Assembly (NCBI GenBank): GCA_963205245.1
Contig: CAUJIB010000015.1
Location: 1 to 33,529 of the forward strand
Direction: 5' to 3'
DNA: 33,529 nt
From: Pseudomonadota bacterium
GTDB taxonomy: Bacteria; Pseudomonadota; Alphaproteobacteria; Rickettsiales; SXRF01
Shown: positions 19,085 through 28,606 of the stretch, piece after piece
Layout: each line of letters begins with the position of its first letter
Numbering within the stretch: the stretch's first letter is position 1
The notes under the pieces: model-generated
Database searches by the model: none
Seen by the model: the letters and a program-made list of their open reading frames with translations, nothing else
Told to the model about the DNA's origin: nothing
Translations under genes and position numbers: made by a program

Positions 19085-20674
19085 ATGCTACACTTCCCGA
19101 AGTGGAAAATATTTGCCATTGTAGGCTCTTGCCTATTATTTGTCCTGCTTTCTATACCTAGTTTTTTACCTAAACAAACCCGTGATAAGCTGCCGTTATG
19201 GCTTAACCATTCAGTTAATCTGGGGTTGGATTTACAGGGCGGATCCCACCTGCTGCTGGAAGTGGATTTTGATACCTATATCCGCGAACAACTTTCCAAA
19301 CTTACTGATGATATACGCTCCAAATTCCGCGCAGAAAAAATCGGCTATCGCGGTCTCAGTGTAAATAAAGAAAATGGTGAGCTTAATGTGCAATTTACCC
19401 TACGCGAAGATTCAGCAACAGCAGATATAAAGAAACTGCTTAATGATATTAATCCGGATTTAAGCATAACTACCCAAGATAATATATCGTACAATATTTC
19501 ATTTAATGATAAGTTTATAAAAACAGAGCGTTTACGGGTTATTGAACAATCGTTGGAAATTATAGACCGCAGGGTTAATGAAACCGGAACAAAAGAACCG
19601 ATTATCCAACGCCAAGGCGATACAAGAATTGTGCTGCAAGTTCCAGGGCTTGCCAACCCTGAACATCTAAAACAACTATTAGGCCGCACCGCAAAAATGA
19701 CTTTTCACATGGTTGATGAGACCGTGGGGATGGAAGATATTGAACGCGGCACCGTTCCCTCAGGCACAAGGGTTTTAGGTGGCGATGAAAAACACACAGA
19801 CGGTAGAATTGCAAAATATGCTATTCAATCCCGTGTGATGCTTTCCGGCGATATGCTGGTTGATGCACACACAGTATTTGACCAGCAAAGCGGTGAACCG
19901 GTTGTGTCATTCCGTTTTAATCCAGCAGGAGCAAAGAAGTTTGCAGAAATCACTTCTGAAAACATAGGAAAACCATTCGCTATAGTTCTTGATAACAAAG
20001 TTATCACGGCTCCGGTTATCCGCTCAGCGATTATTGGCGGCAGCGGCATTATAAGCGGAAACTTTACAGTCGAATCCGCTAATGATTTATCACTTCTTTT
20101 AAGAGCCGGTGCGCTCCCTGCCCCACTGAAAATCATTGAAGAAAGATCGGTTGGCCCAAGCCTTGGCGCAGACTCCATCAAAGCAGGTACCCTTGCTTCC
20201 GTTATCGGTATTGGTCTGGTAATAATTTTCATGGTTGTATTTTACGGCTTATTCGGCCTGTTCGCAAATGTTGCAATGCTTATAAACGCATTTATGACAA
20301 TTACCTTACTTGGAATGTTTAGTGCCACACTAACTTTACCTGGTATTGCCGGAATTGTGCTTACCGTTGGTATGGCAGTTGATGCAAACGTGCTTATTTA
20401 TGAAAGGATGCGTGAAGAAGTACGCAACGGTAAATTACCACATGTTGCAATATCCGATGGCTTCAAAATGGCATTTGGAACTATTTTTGACAGCCATGTT
20501 ACGACCCTTGTTGCTGCCCTGATCCTTTATTATTTTGGGACTGGTACAGTAAAAGGTTTTGCGGTTACTCTTGCTATCGGAATTTTATGCTCTCTATATA
20601 CTGCGGTTTTAGTTACCCGATTGATGGTAGTAAGCTGGCTGAAAATCAAAAAACCAAAAACCTTACCAATATAA
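19085..20674 (+). CDS. secD: Protein translocase subunit SecD, 529 aa
   Basis: NLGLDLQGGSHLLLEVD...VVSFRFNPAGAKKFAEIT...GMAVDANVLIYERMREEVRNGK. Confidence 0.95.
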   Translation: MLHFPKWKIFAIVGSCLLFVLLSIPSFLPKQTRDKLPLWLNHSVNLGLDLQGGSHLLLEVDFDTYIREQLSKLTDDIRSKFRAEKIGYRGLSVNKENGELNVQFTLREDSATADIKKLLNDINPDLSITTQDNISYNISFNDKFIKTERLRVIEQSLEIIDRRVNETGTKEPIIQRQGDTRIVLQVPGLANPEHLKQLLGRTAKMTFHMVDETVGMEDIERGTVPSGTRVLGGDEKHTDGRIAKYAIQSRVMLSGDMLVDAHTVFDQQSGEPVVSFRFNPAGAKKFAEITSENIGKPFAIVLDNKVITAPVIRSAIIGGSGIISGNFTVESANDLSLLLRAGALPAPLKIIEERSVGPSLGADSIKAGTLASVIGIGLVIIFMVVFYGLFGLFANVAMLINAFMTITLLGMFSATLTLPGIAGIVLTVGMAVDANVLIYERMREEVRNGKLPHVAISDGFKMAFGTIFDSHVTTLVAALILYYFGTGTVKGFAVTLAIGILCSLYTAVLVTRLMVVSWLKIKKPKTLPI

Positions 20675-20703
20675 AAATTTTCTGCTGAATTAAAAAATCT
20701 ATT

Positions 20704-21618
20704 ATGAGTTTTCTTTCCCGTCTTAAATCCGGCCTTGCGAAAACCTCTGGTAAATTAGGAGGCGGTATTGCTGCGATTTTCACCAAACGTAAGCTTGATA
20801 ATGCTTCACTGGAAGAACTTGAAGAGCTGTTGATTGAAGCAGATTTAGGGGCAAGTCTTGCCCATGAACTTACTTCTGAATTTTCCAAACAAAGATTTGA
20901 TAAAGAAATATCCAGCGAAGAAGTACGGGAATTCCTTGCCGGAAAAATCTCTGATATCCTCACGCCTTATGCAATACCGCTTACAACATGTAATGATCAC
21001 CAGCCAAACATTATAATAATGGTTGGAGTAAATGGTAACGGCAAAACCACAACGATTGGAAAACTTGCCAGCCAATTCAAACAACAGGGTAAAAAAGTTA
21101 TGATAGCAGCTGCCGATACTTTTCGTGCAGCAGCTGTTGAACAAATACAAGTGTGGGGTGAACGTTCTAATATTCCGGTGGTGACAGGTTCATTTCAGGC
21201 AGATCCAGCAAGTGTTGCTTTCCAAGCTTTTGAAAAAGCGAAAACTGAAAAAATTGATGTGTTATTTATAGATACGGCTGGTCGCCTACAAAATAAAACC
21301 AATCTCATGGCAGAATTACAAAAAATTATAAAGGTACTGAAAAAAATTGATGAATCCGCACCGCATAACGTTTTGCAAGTACTGGATGCAACTACCGGAC
21401 AAAATGCGCTATCACAGGTAAAGTCATTCAAAGAGATGGTAAATGTAAGCGGACTTGTTATTACCAAACTTGATGGCACTGCAAAAGGCGGTATCGTTGT
21501 TGCTCTCGCCCGCGAAGCAAAACTTCCTATCCACGCCATCGGAATTGGGGAAGGAATAGAGGATTTAGACTCTTTTAATCCAAAAGATTTTGCCAGAAAT
21601 TTTCTTGATTTAGAGTAA
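20704..21618 (+). CDS. ftsY: Signal recognition particle receptor FtsY, 304 aa
   Basis: GVNGNGKTTTIGKLASQFK...AADTFRAAAVEQIQVWGER...FIDTAGRLQNKTNLMAEL...ITKLDGTAKGGIVVAL. Confidence 0.95.
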   Translation: MSFLSRLKSGLAKTSGKLGGGIAAIFTKRKLDNASLEELEELLIEADLGASLAHELTSEFSKQRFDKEISSEEVREFLAGKISDILTPYAIPLTTCNDHQPNIIIMVGVNGNGKTTTIGKLASQFKQQGKKVMIAAADTFRAAAVEQIQVWGERSNIPVVTGSFQADPASVAFQAFEKAKTEKIDVLFIDTAGRLQNKTNLMAELQKIIKVLKKIDESAPHNVLQVLDATTGQNALSQVKSFKEMVNVSGLVITKLDGTAKGGIVVALAREAKLPIHAIGIGEGIEDLDSFNPKDFARNFLDLE

Positions 21619-21824
21619 TTTTTACTAATTCTTAAATATTTTTACATATTAACCTATTGTTTTATATAAAAACAACAATATGTCCCAATATAATGCCATA
21701 TTTTTCAGTTGCTTAACCAAGCAGTAACCAATATAATGTAAAGTATAATATAATGTTAATGGTCACAGGATTTTTTTGGGTGGCTAATTTTGGCGGGTTC
21801 TATCGCCAGTGTCAGGAGGATGCT

Positions 21825-22661
21825 ATGAATATAAATTCGTTATCAGGTTTGACTGGTTTGCAACAACAGCAAAGCATTCAAAAGAGTAACGCAAAACTTG
21901 GTGCTGCGATAGCCGCACTTACAAGCGGAAACAGGCTTACTGCTGCAAGTACTGATATTGCTTCCCTTTCTGTAGCCAGCCAACTGCAATCTGCTAATAG
22001 TGCCTTAAAGCAAGCTTCCAGCAATATGGCACAAGCAAGTAGTCTGGCACAAGTGGCTGACGCAGGAACAAGCCAATTGCAGGAAGTTACCGAACAACTT
22101 CGTAACCTTGCGCAGCAAGCTAATTCTCCAATATTGAATAGTGATAACCGTAAAGCTTTGAACGAGCAATTCAAACAACTCGTAGAACAATTCAGCAGTG
22201 TTGTTGCTAATAACAGCTTCAATGGGAAGAAACTACTAAACGGTGAATTAAGTAACTCTGGAGAGATATCACTTGATAAATTACTAGCTTCTGAAGGAGA
22301 AGGCTCTGGCAGCCTTTCCATTGAGAATCTATCGGCATCTAATTTATTCGGCAGTGGCGAACTTAATTTAACCACCGCGGATAACGCAGCAAATGCTTTT
22401 GCTGTGGTTGGTGATGCTCTTGATAAAATAATAAATGTGCGGGCAAATATAGGCTCATTTCTAGAATCGGTAGATTATGCCGCAGCAAGTATTGATTCTG
22501 CAATAGCGAATCAGGAAGCAGCCCGCTCTGTGTTGCAGGATGCTGACTTTTCTGAAGCCGCATCCGAGCAATCGCAAGCAAATTTACAGCAAAACGCTGC
22601 TATTGCCCTTGCTGCACAAGGTAACCGCCTGACACCTGCATTACTAAAATTAGTAGGCTGA
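21825..22661 (+). CDS. Flagellin-like protein (short, D0/D1 type), 278 aa
   Basis: MNINSLSGLTGLQQQQSIQKSNAKLGAAIAALTSGNRLTAAST...LQEVTEQLRNLAQQANSPILNSDNRKALNEQFKQLVEQFSSVVANNSFNGKKLLNG; C-terminus QNAAIALAAQGNRLTPALLKLVG. ATG 21825 after caggagg. Confidence 0.85.
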   Translation: MNINSLSGLTGLQQQQSIQKSNAKLGAAIAALTSGNRLTAASTDIASLSVASQLQSANSALKQASSNMAQASSLAQVADAGTSQLQEVTEQLRNLAQQANSPILNSDNRKALNEQFKQLVEQFSSVVANNSFNGKKLLNGELSNSGEISLDKLLASEGEGSGSLSIENLSASNLFGSGELNLTTADNAANAFAVVGDALDKIINVRANIGSFLESVDYAAASIDSAIANQEAARSVLQDADFSEAASEQSQANLQQNAAIALAAQGNRLTPALLKLVG

Positions 22662-22666
22662 TAATT

Positions 22667-23800
22667 TCAATCAACTTTCTGAATGTTCTTATAGATATCC
22701 AGATGGGTGGCAACTACGCTTTTAATATCAAAACTTTTTTCTGCAAGCTTTCTGCCGGCTTTGCCCATTTTTTCACAAAGCCCGCGATTTTGTAACAACT
22801 TATTTATTGCTTCTGCCAATTCTGTAGAGCTTCGGGCTGGTACTAGAAATCCTGTAACATCTTTTTCTATAGCATCACGGCAACCAGAAACATCAGTAGT
22901 AACTACCGCTCTCCCGCATGCTGCCGCCTCAATCAAAACCTTGGGTAAACCTTCACTATAAGAAGGCAGGACAACCATATAGCTTTCAGAAAAAATTTGT
23001 GCTATATCAGTGCGGTAACCCCATATTTCAACTTTTCCCTCTTCTTTCCATAATGATAAATCACTTTCTGTAACACTTGATGGATTTTCTTTATCAGGCT
23101 CACCAACCAAACAGAATCTGGCATTTATCCCTTTATCTTTTAGCATTGTCGCCGCTTCTACAAATTCACAAACACCTTTATCACGTAAAAGCCTCGCTGC
23201 CATCACAACAACGGGAATTTTATCCGGTAATGGCCTATAATCATATTTTGATAAATCCGCGCCCGATCCCCTTATCATGATAGTTTTATCCTCATCCAGT
23301 CTGGTTATAGACAAAATACGTTTTTTATCATCAGGGTTTTGGAAAATAACCTTGATATTCCTTGCACTAAGTGCCAGACGGTAAAGCAGTGCCACAAGAA
23401 AGCGGCGGATTGATGCTTTTATACCCTTGGCAAGAAACACAAAACCAAGCCCTGGGACTGCAGCAACAACTGCTTTTATTCCTGATAAACGTACAGCTAT
23501 CCCACCATATAAAACCGGTTTTATGGTAACTAAATGCACAATGTCAGGACGTAAATTATTAAAAATTTTCAGTATGGAAAAGAATGTTTTTATTTCTGCT
23601 ATAATATTTGTACTGCCCCTATTAAGGGGTAGCGGGTGAACTATTAAACCATTTTCTACCAATAAATCATATTTATCCGTAATCATGGTGGCAATATGAA
23701 CCTCATAGCCTTGCTTTATGGCAGCAAGTGCAATTGGTAAACGATGCGACACAAAACTCCAGTCTACACCAATTACAAATAATAATTTTTTCTTGTTCAT
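22667..23800 (-). CDS. Glycosyltransferase family 4
   Basis: MNKKKLLFVIGVDWSFVSHRLPIALAAIKQGYEVH...VVVMAARLLRDKGVCEFVEAA...SYSEGLPKVLIEAAACGRAVVTTDVSGCRD; start at 23800 overlaps the asnB stop. Confidence 0.9.
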   Translation of the reverse strand: MNKKKLLFVIGVDWSFVSHRLPIALAAIKQGYEVHIATMITDKYDLLVENGLIVHPLPLNRGSTNIIAEIKTFFSILKIFNNLRPDIVHLVTIKPVLYGGIAVRLSGIKAVVAAVPGLGFVFLAKGIKASIRRFLVALLYRLALSARNIKVIFQNPDDKKRILSITRLDEDKTIMIRGSGADLSKYDYRPLPDKIPVVVMAARLLRDKGVCEFVEAATMLKDKGINARFCLVGEPDKENPSSVTESDLSLWKEEGKVEIWGYRTDIAQIFSESYMVVLPSYSEGLPKVLIEAAACGRAVVTTDVSGCRDAIEKDVTGFLVPARSSTELAEAINKLLQNRGLCEKMGKAGRKLAEKSFDIKSVVATHLDIYKNIQKVD

Positions 23801-25737
23801 ATTTTCTGTCTTTCCAACCATGCCTGAAACATTAAAATAGTCCATAATTGATGCTGCCAATTTCTGCTGCCAGATAAATGTTCTTCCCATTTTTTGCGGA
23901 TAGGCTCTGGATTAAAATATCCTTCCTGTTGCAGGCGTGCACTATCAAGTAAATTTTCTGCCCAATCACGTAATTCTATGCGCAGCCAAGAATCTATGGG
24001 CACACCAAACCCCATTTTAGGGCGATCAATTAACTGTTGCGGTACATGACGGTATAGCACCTGCCGCAATATCCATTTGCTCTGACCATCACGCAATTTA
24101 TAGTCAAGCGGCAGCCGCCATGCAAATTCTACTACCCTATGATCAAGAAAAGGAACACGGCTTTCCAGTGAAACAGCCATCGCAGCTCTATCAACTTTGG
24201 TAAGAATATCGTCGGGCAGGTATGTCAGCAAATCCAGAACCATCATCTGCTCTATATCATTTAATCCAGAAAGTTCTGGTTTATTGCCTTTAAGAAAAGT
24301 TGCAGGCTCATTTCCACCAATAACCAGCTCAGACGGGTTCTGCCACTGGGAAACAAGCCCCATATATAATTCGGCAATATCCCTGCTTACAACAACACCT
24401 GCGCCTTTATGCAGTTTATCACCAATATTTGTAAAACCATTTATATATAAAGCAGATGCAATTTTATTCCAGCTTTGGGGCGATAATTTAGTGATTAAAT
24501 TAGCAATTTTCTTACGTATCGGCTGTGGTATATATGATAATTTATTCCATAATTTAGCAGTTAGAGAATAGCGGTTGTAACCACCAAATAACTCATCCCC
24601 TGCATCACCGGAAAGCGATACTGTAACATGTGCGCGAGCAAGCTTGGACACTAGAAAAGTTGGAATTTGCGAAGAATCAGCAAATGGTTCATCATAAATA
24701 TTGGGCAAGTCAGGAATAATGCCCATCGCTTGCGCTGGTGTTACATACAGTTCGGTATGTTCTGTACCTAAATGCTTTGCCACCGCTGCTGCATATATGG
24801 CTTCATCATAATTTTCTTCATTAAAGCCAATAGAAAAGGTTTTTACAGGGCGTAAAGATTGCGCCTGCATTAACGCTACAATGGTTGAAGAATCTATCCC
24901 GCCGGAAAGAAAAGCCCCCAGCGGCACATCCGCCATCATTTGCTTAGAAACTGCATCCTTAAGAAGCGTTTCCAAAGCATCCACTGCTTCTAATGCTGTT
25001 CCAGAAAAGGAATTTTTATGACCTTCTAAGGCGGCATCTATACCCGACCAATAACGGCTAATTGCTGGCTTACGGTTATGCAATGAAACTGTAAGTAACG
25101 AAGCAGGAGGCAACTTATAGATATTTTTATAAATAGAATATGGCGCAGGAATATAAGCATGACGCATGAAAAGAGTAAGCGAATTACGGTCTATCTCCTT
25201 TGAAAAATTAGGATAAGAACATAAAGATTTCAGCTCCGAACCAAACAGGAAAACCGTGTTCTCCCTCTCACCATGCCAACCATAATATAAAGGCTTCTCA
25301 CCTATACGATCGCGCCCCAGCGTCAGAGTTTTTTCTTGGTTATCCCACACCGCAAAAGCAAACATCCCGATACTTCGCCTGATGGTTGCCTCAATTCCCC
25401 AAACATCAAAACCTGCAAGTAATGTTTCGGTATCAGAATGACCGCGCCAATTAAAATTCAGCTCTTTCCGTAATTCCAAATGATTGTAAATCTCCCCGTT
25501 AAAAACAATCATATAACGACCACTGACCGAAAACATTGGCTGATGACCGGCAGGAGATAGATCAACTATTGATAAACGTCGGTGGGCAAAGGCAATCTGA
25601 TTTTTAATATCATGCCATGTGCCGCTAGAATCCGGTCCGCGATGGATAATTTTTTCTGCCATTAAGTTAAGGGTTTGTCCTACCCTGCCAGCATCACTAA
25701 AAATATTCCCGCCTAAGAACCCTGTAAAACCACACAT
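23797..25737 (-). CDS. asnB: Asparagine synthase (glutamine-hydrolysing)-like, 646 aa
   Basis: MCGFTGFLGG N-terminal Cys2 amidotransferase; HRGPDSSGTW; FLSGGIDSSTIVALMQA synthetase P-loop; SLSGDAGDELFGGYNRY. Confidence 0.93.
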   Translation of the reverse strand: MCGFTGFLGGNIFSDAGRVGQTLNLMAEKIIHRGPDSSGTWHDIKNQIAFAHRRLSIVDLSPAGHQPMFSVSGRYMIVFNGEIYNHLELRKELNFNWRGHSDTETLLAGFDVWGIEATIRRSIGMFAFAVWDNQEKTLTLGRDRIGEKPLYYGWHGERENTVFLFGSELKSLCSYPNFSKEIDRNSLTLFMRHAYIPAPYSIYKNIYKLPPASLLTVSLHNRKPAISRYWSGIDAALEGHKNSFSGTALEAVDALETLLKDAVSKQMMADVPLGAFLSGGIDSSTIVALMQAQSLRPVKTFSIGFNEENYDEAIYAAAVAKHLGTEHTELYVTPAQAMGIIPDLPNIYDEPFADSSQIPTFLVSKLARAHVTVSLSGDAGDELFGGYNRYSLTAKLWNKLSYIPQPIRKKIANLITKLSPQSWNKIASALYINGFTNIGDKLHKGAGVVVSRDIAELYMGLVSQWQNPSELVIGGNEPATFLKGNKPELSGLNDIEQMMVLDLLTYLPDDILTKVDRAAMAVSLESRVPFLDHRVVEFAWRLPLDYKLRDGQSKWILRQVLYRHVPQQLIDRPKMGFGVPIDSWLRIELRDWAENLLDSARLQQEGYFNPEPIRKKWEEHLSGSRNWQHQLWTILMFQAWLERQKI

Positions 25738-28022
25738 TATAAATTGGCCCTATATAAATTATTATATTCATTAACTACAATTTTTAATGAATAATTCTCC
25801 AGTGCATATTTACGGGATTTTTTACCAATTTCAAAACGTTCCTGCGCGGTTAAATTTATTATTTTCTGTAATCCATCTGCTAATAATTCAGGATTTTCCG
25901 GTGGGACTGTAACACCGTTTTTTCCAACCATCCGCGCGCAATCACCAACATCAGTTACCACACATGGAATGCCCGTTCCCATTGCTTCAATAATCACGTT
26001 TGGCAGGGCTTCACTTTTAGAATGCAGGCAAAAAATATCCATAACACTGAAATATAAATTTATAGCACTGCGCTCACCTAGCAACATAAAATTAGAACGC
26101 AAGCCAGAATTATCAATCCACTGTATGAGCTGCCTGTTTTCATAATCCACATCCCGTCCGATTAACAAAAACAGCAGATTTTCATTACTATCAAGTAGTT
26201 TTTTAGCCGCCATTATAAAACTATAATGATCCTTACATTCATTAAACCTGCCGACACTACCTATAACTATAGCATCCTTAGGAATTGCTAATTTCTCACG
26301 CATTTCTGCCTTTACATCCAGATCTATATTATAAGCATCTAAATTACAGCCATTAGGAATTACACGCATTTTATTTTCTACATAGTTAAATTCCAAATGC
26401 GTTGCTTGCGAAGATTGAGCCACACAAATAATTTTCTTAGGTATCACAGATGAAAGCAATGAACAGATTTTCATCACAAAATAGGTGCTACGCGATGTTC
26501 CCTCACTATCAAATATATTAGAACAATGTATACTCCAGAATATATTGCATTTCCCCGCCAGACGGGAGGCTATTCCCCCTAATAAATCCGCATGGTACAT
26601 CCATGTCTGTATAATATCTGGATTTTGTTTTTTTATAAACCTTGTAAGCTTTAATATTCCCCTAGGTATATCAAATGTTCTCTTTATATTAAGCGGAATG
26701 ACTTCAATTCCTATTGCCCGTAGTTTTTCTCCTACCACTCCAACATCCGTTAAAGAAATAACTTTATTATGAAAAACACCTTCATTCTCGCTATATTCTA
26801 TAAAATTTTTAAGGGATAATTCTGCCCCCCCAACATCAAGACCTGTTATGATATGCAGAACATCTAATTGCTTTTTGCTTTTACCGGTATCTTCGTAACA
26901 AGATTTATATTGTAAGACAGCGTTATCAATAGAATAATTTTCCAATATATGATTACGGTATTGATGCTGTAAAGATAATCTCTCACTGGGTGACAAGGTA
27001 TTTATAACATCTATAGTTCTTGCCAACCCACCCGCTAACGCCTCTGCATCCTCAGCCGGCACAACAACCCCAAACTTACCTACCATATCCACACTATCAC
27101 CAACATCGGTCACCACACAGGGAAGCCCAGCACACATAGCTTCCACCACCACATTAGGGAAAGCCTCACTTCTTGAATGCAAACAAAAAATATCCATTGC
27201 ATTCAAAATCTTATCGCCATCGTTGCGCTCTCCCAACAGAATAAACCTTTCAGAAAATCCTGTCGCATTTATCCATTCCATTAAGAGTTTGTTATCCGAA
27301 TTTATATTTTTTCCAATCATCAGAAATATTATCTTGTCATTACGAGAGCCTAATATAAACGCCGCTTTTATAAAATTGTTATGATCTTTATATTCATTGA
27401 AACGGCCAACACTGCCAATCACCATAGAACCATCAGGAATATTTAACTGCTTACGAAGCTCAAACCCAGTTGCTGGGGCAACATTATAAATATCGCCATT
27501 ACAACCGTTATGAATAACCTGCATTTTATCTTTTGAATAACCAAAATTCTGATGGGTTTTCAAAGCGGATTCTGCAACACAGATTATTTTGGATGGTATA
27601 ACATTAGATAATAATGAGCATAAACGCATTATATAATAAGTGCTGCGCGCAACACCTTTTCCTGCCAGCACATCAGTACAGCGGATACCCCAGAATATTT
27701 TTTTTACCCCTGCAATTTTTGCAGCAATCCCTCCAAATAAATCTGCATGGTACATCCATGTCTGAACAATATCAGGATTCTGTTTTTTTATAAGTTTAGT
27801 TAGTTTATATATTACTGGCAGTACATCCCAAACTGTGCGTAAATTAAGGGCATCTACTTCAACACCCTCTGCCTGTAATTTCTTACCAACAACACCAATG
27901 CGGGTTAGGGAAATAACCTTGTTCTGGAAAATATTATTTTTCTCACTATGCTCTACAATGTTCTTCAAGGCAATTTCTGCCCCGCCAACATCAAGGCCTG
28001 TTATTATGTGAGTTATTTTCAT
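25737..28022 (-). CDS. Tandem fusion of two paralogous GT4 glycosyltransferase units, 761 aa
   Basis: Unit 1 MKITHIITGLDVGGAEIALKNIVEHSE...NPDIVQTWMYHADLFGGIAAKIAG; unit 2 LDVLHIITGLDVGGAELSLKNFIEYSE...NPDIIQTWMYHADLLGGIASRLAG. DNA repeat period about 1155 bp. Confidence 0.92.
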   Translation of the reverse strand: MKITHIITGLDVGGAEIALKNIVEHSEKNNIFQNKVISLTRIGVVGKKLQAEGVEVDALNLRTVWDVLPVIYKLTKLIKKQNPDIVQTWMYHADLFGGIAAKIAGVKKIFWGIRCTDVLAGKGVARSTYYIMRLCSLLSNVIPSKIICVAESALKTHQNFGYSKDKMQVIHNGCNGDIYNVAPATGFELRKQLNIPDGSMVIGSVGRFNEYKDHNNFIKAAFILGSRNDKIIFLMIGKNINSDNKLLMEWINATGFSERFILLGERNDGDKILNAMDIFCLHSRSEAFPNVVVEAMCAGLPCVVTDVGDSVDMVGKFGVVVPAEDAEALAGGLARTIDVINTLSPSERLSLQHQYRNHILENYSIDNAVLQYKSCYEDTGKSKKQLDVLHIITGLDVGGAELSLKNFIEYSENEGVFHNKVISLTDVGVVGEKLRAIGIEVIPLNIKRTFDIPRGILKLTRFIKKQNPDIIQTWMYHADLLGGIASRLAGKCNIFWSIHCSNIFDSEGTSRSTYFVMKICSLLSSVIPKKIICVAQSSQATHLEFNYVENKMRVIPNGCNLDAYNIDLDVKAEMREKLAIPKDAIVIGSVGRFNECKDHYSFIMAAKKLLDSNENLLFLLIGRDVDYENRQLIQWIDNSGLRSNFMLLGERSAINLYFSVMDIFCLHSKSEALPNVIIEAMGTGIPCVVTDVGDCARMVGKNGVTVPPENPELLADGLQKIINLTAQERFEIGKKSRKYALENYSLKIVVNEYNNLYRANL

Positions 28023-28606
28023 GATTTAAGGCTATCTAAAATAAATTGAGCAGCGATTCCTAAATTATCGGAAATTTTTGTAGAATGCGGCAATAATTTT
28101 TCCTCTTCCTTACCGTAACCGGTACGCACTAGGATAGTTGTTACACCTGCGGCTGTTCCTGCCTGAATATCTATCAGTTTATCGCCTATCATCCATGATT
28201 TTTCTAAATTAATATTCAAATCCTGCGCTGCCTGTAAAATCATATATGGGGCAGGTTTACGGCACTGACATACGCCGTCTTCACTGAAATCAGGATGGTG
28301 CGGGCAAAAATAAAAAGCATCTATCACCGTACCAATTTTTGCAAGTTCAGTATTTGCAAAATCATGTAATTTATTTACATCATCTTGGTTATAGATCCCC
28401 CGAGCAATACCCGCCTGATTACTGACTACCACTATAATATAACCCGCATCTTTTAGCTGCTTTATTGCCTCCTGCGCTCCCTGCGTCCATTGCCAATCCT
28501 CTATGCGGTAGAGATAGTTTTTTTCAATATTTATTGTACCGTCCCTGTCTAAAAATATTGCAGGAATTGGTTTGTCAGCACGTTTTATATTTATATTTGA
28601 AATCAT
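28019..28606 (-). CDS. gmhB: D-glycero-manno-heptose 1,7-bisphosphate phosphatase-like HAD protein, 195 aa
   Basis: AIFLDRDGTINIEKNYLYRIEDWQWTQGAQEAIKQLKDAGY...VVSNQAGIARG...CPHHPD...CQCRKPAPYMI (zinc-loop cysteines). Confidence 0.9.
   Translation of the reverse strand: MISNINIKRADKPIPAIFLDRDGTINIEKNYLYRIEDWQWTQGAQEAIKQLKDAGYIIVVVSNQAGIARGIYNQDDVNKLHDFANTELAKIGTVIDAFYFCPHHPDFSEDGVCQCRKPAPYMILQAAQDLNINLEKSWMIGDKLIDIQAGTAAGVTTILVRTGYGKEEEKLLPHSTKISDNLGIAAQFILDSLKS

Noticed and set aside
21650-21690. Rho-independent terminator after ftsY (ttgttttatataaaaacaa)
   Set aside because: The stem is short, purely A/T-rich with little GC, and lacks a convincing T run; not strong enough to call.
22667-23890. 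Long N-terminal extension of the GT4 gene (start at 23890)
   Set aside because: The extension overlaps asnB coding sequence; the ATG at 23800 overlaps the asnB stop (ATGA) and starts a typical GT4 N-terminus.
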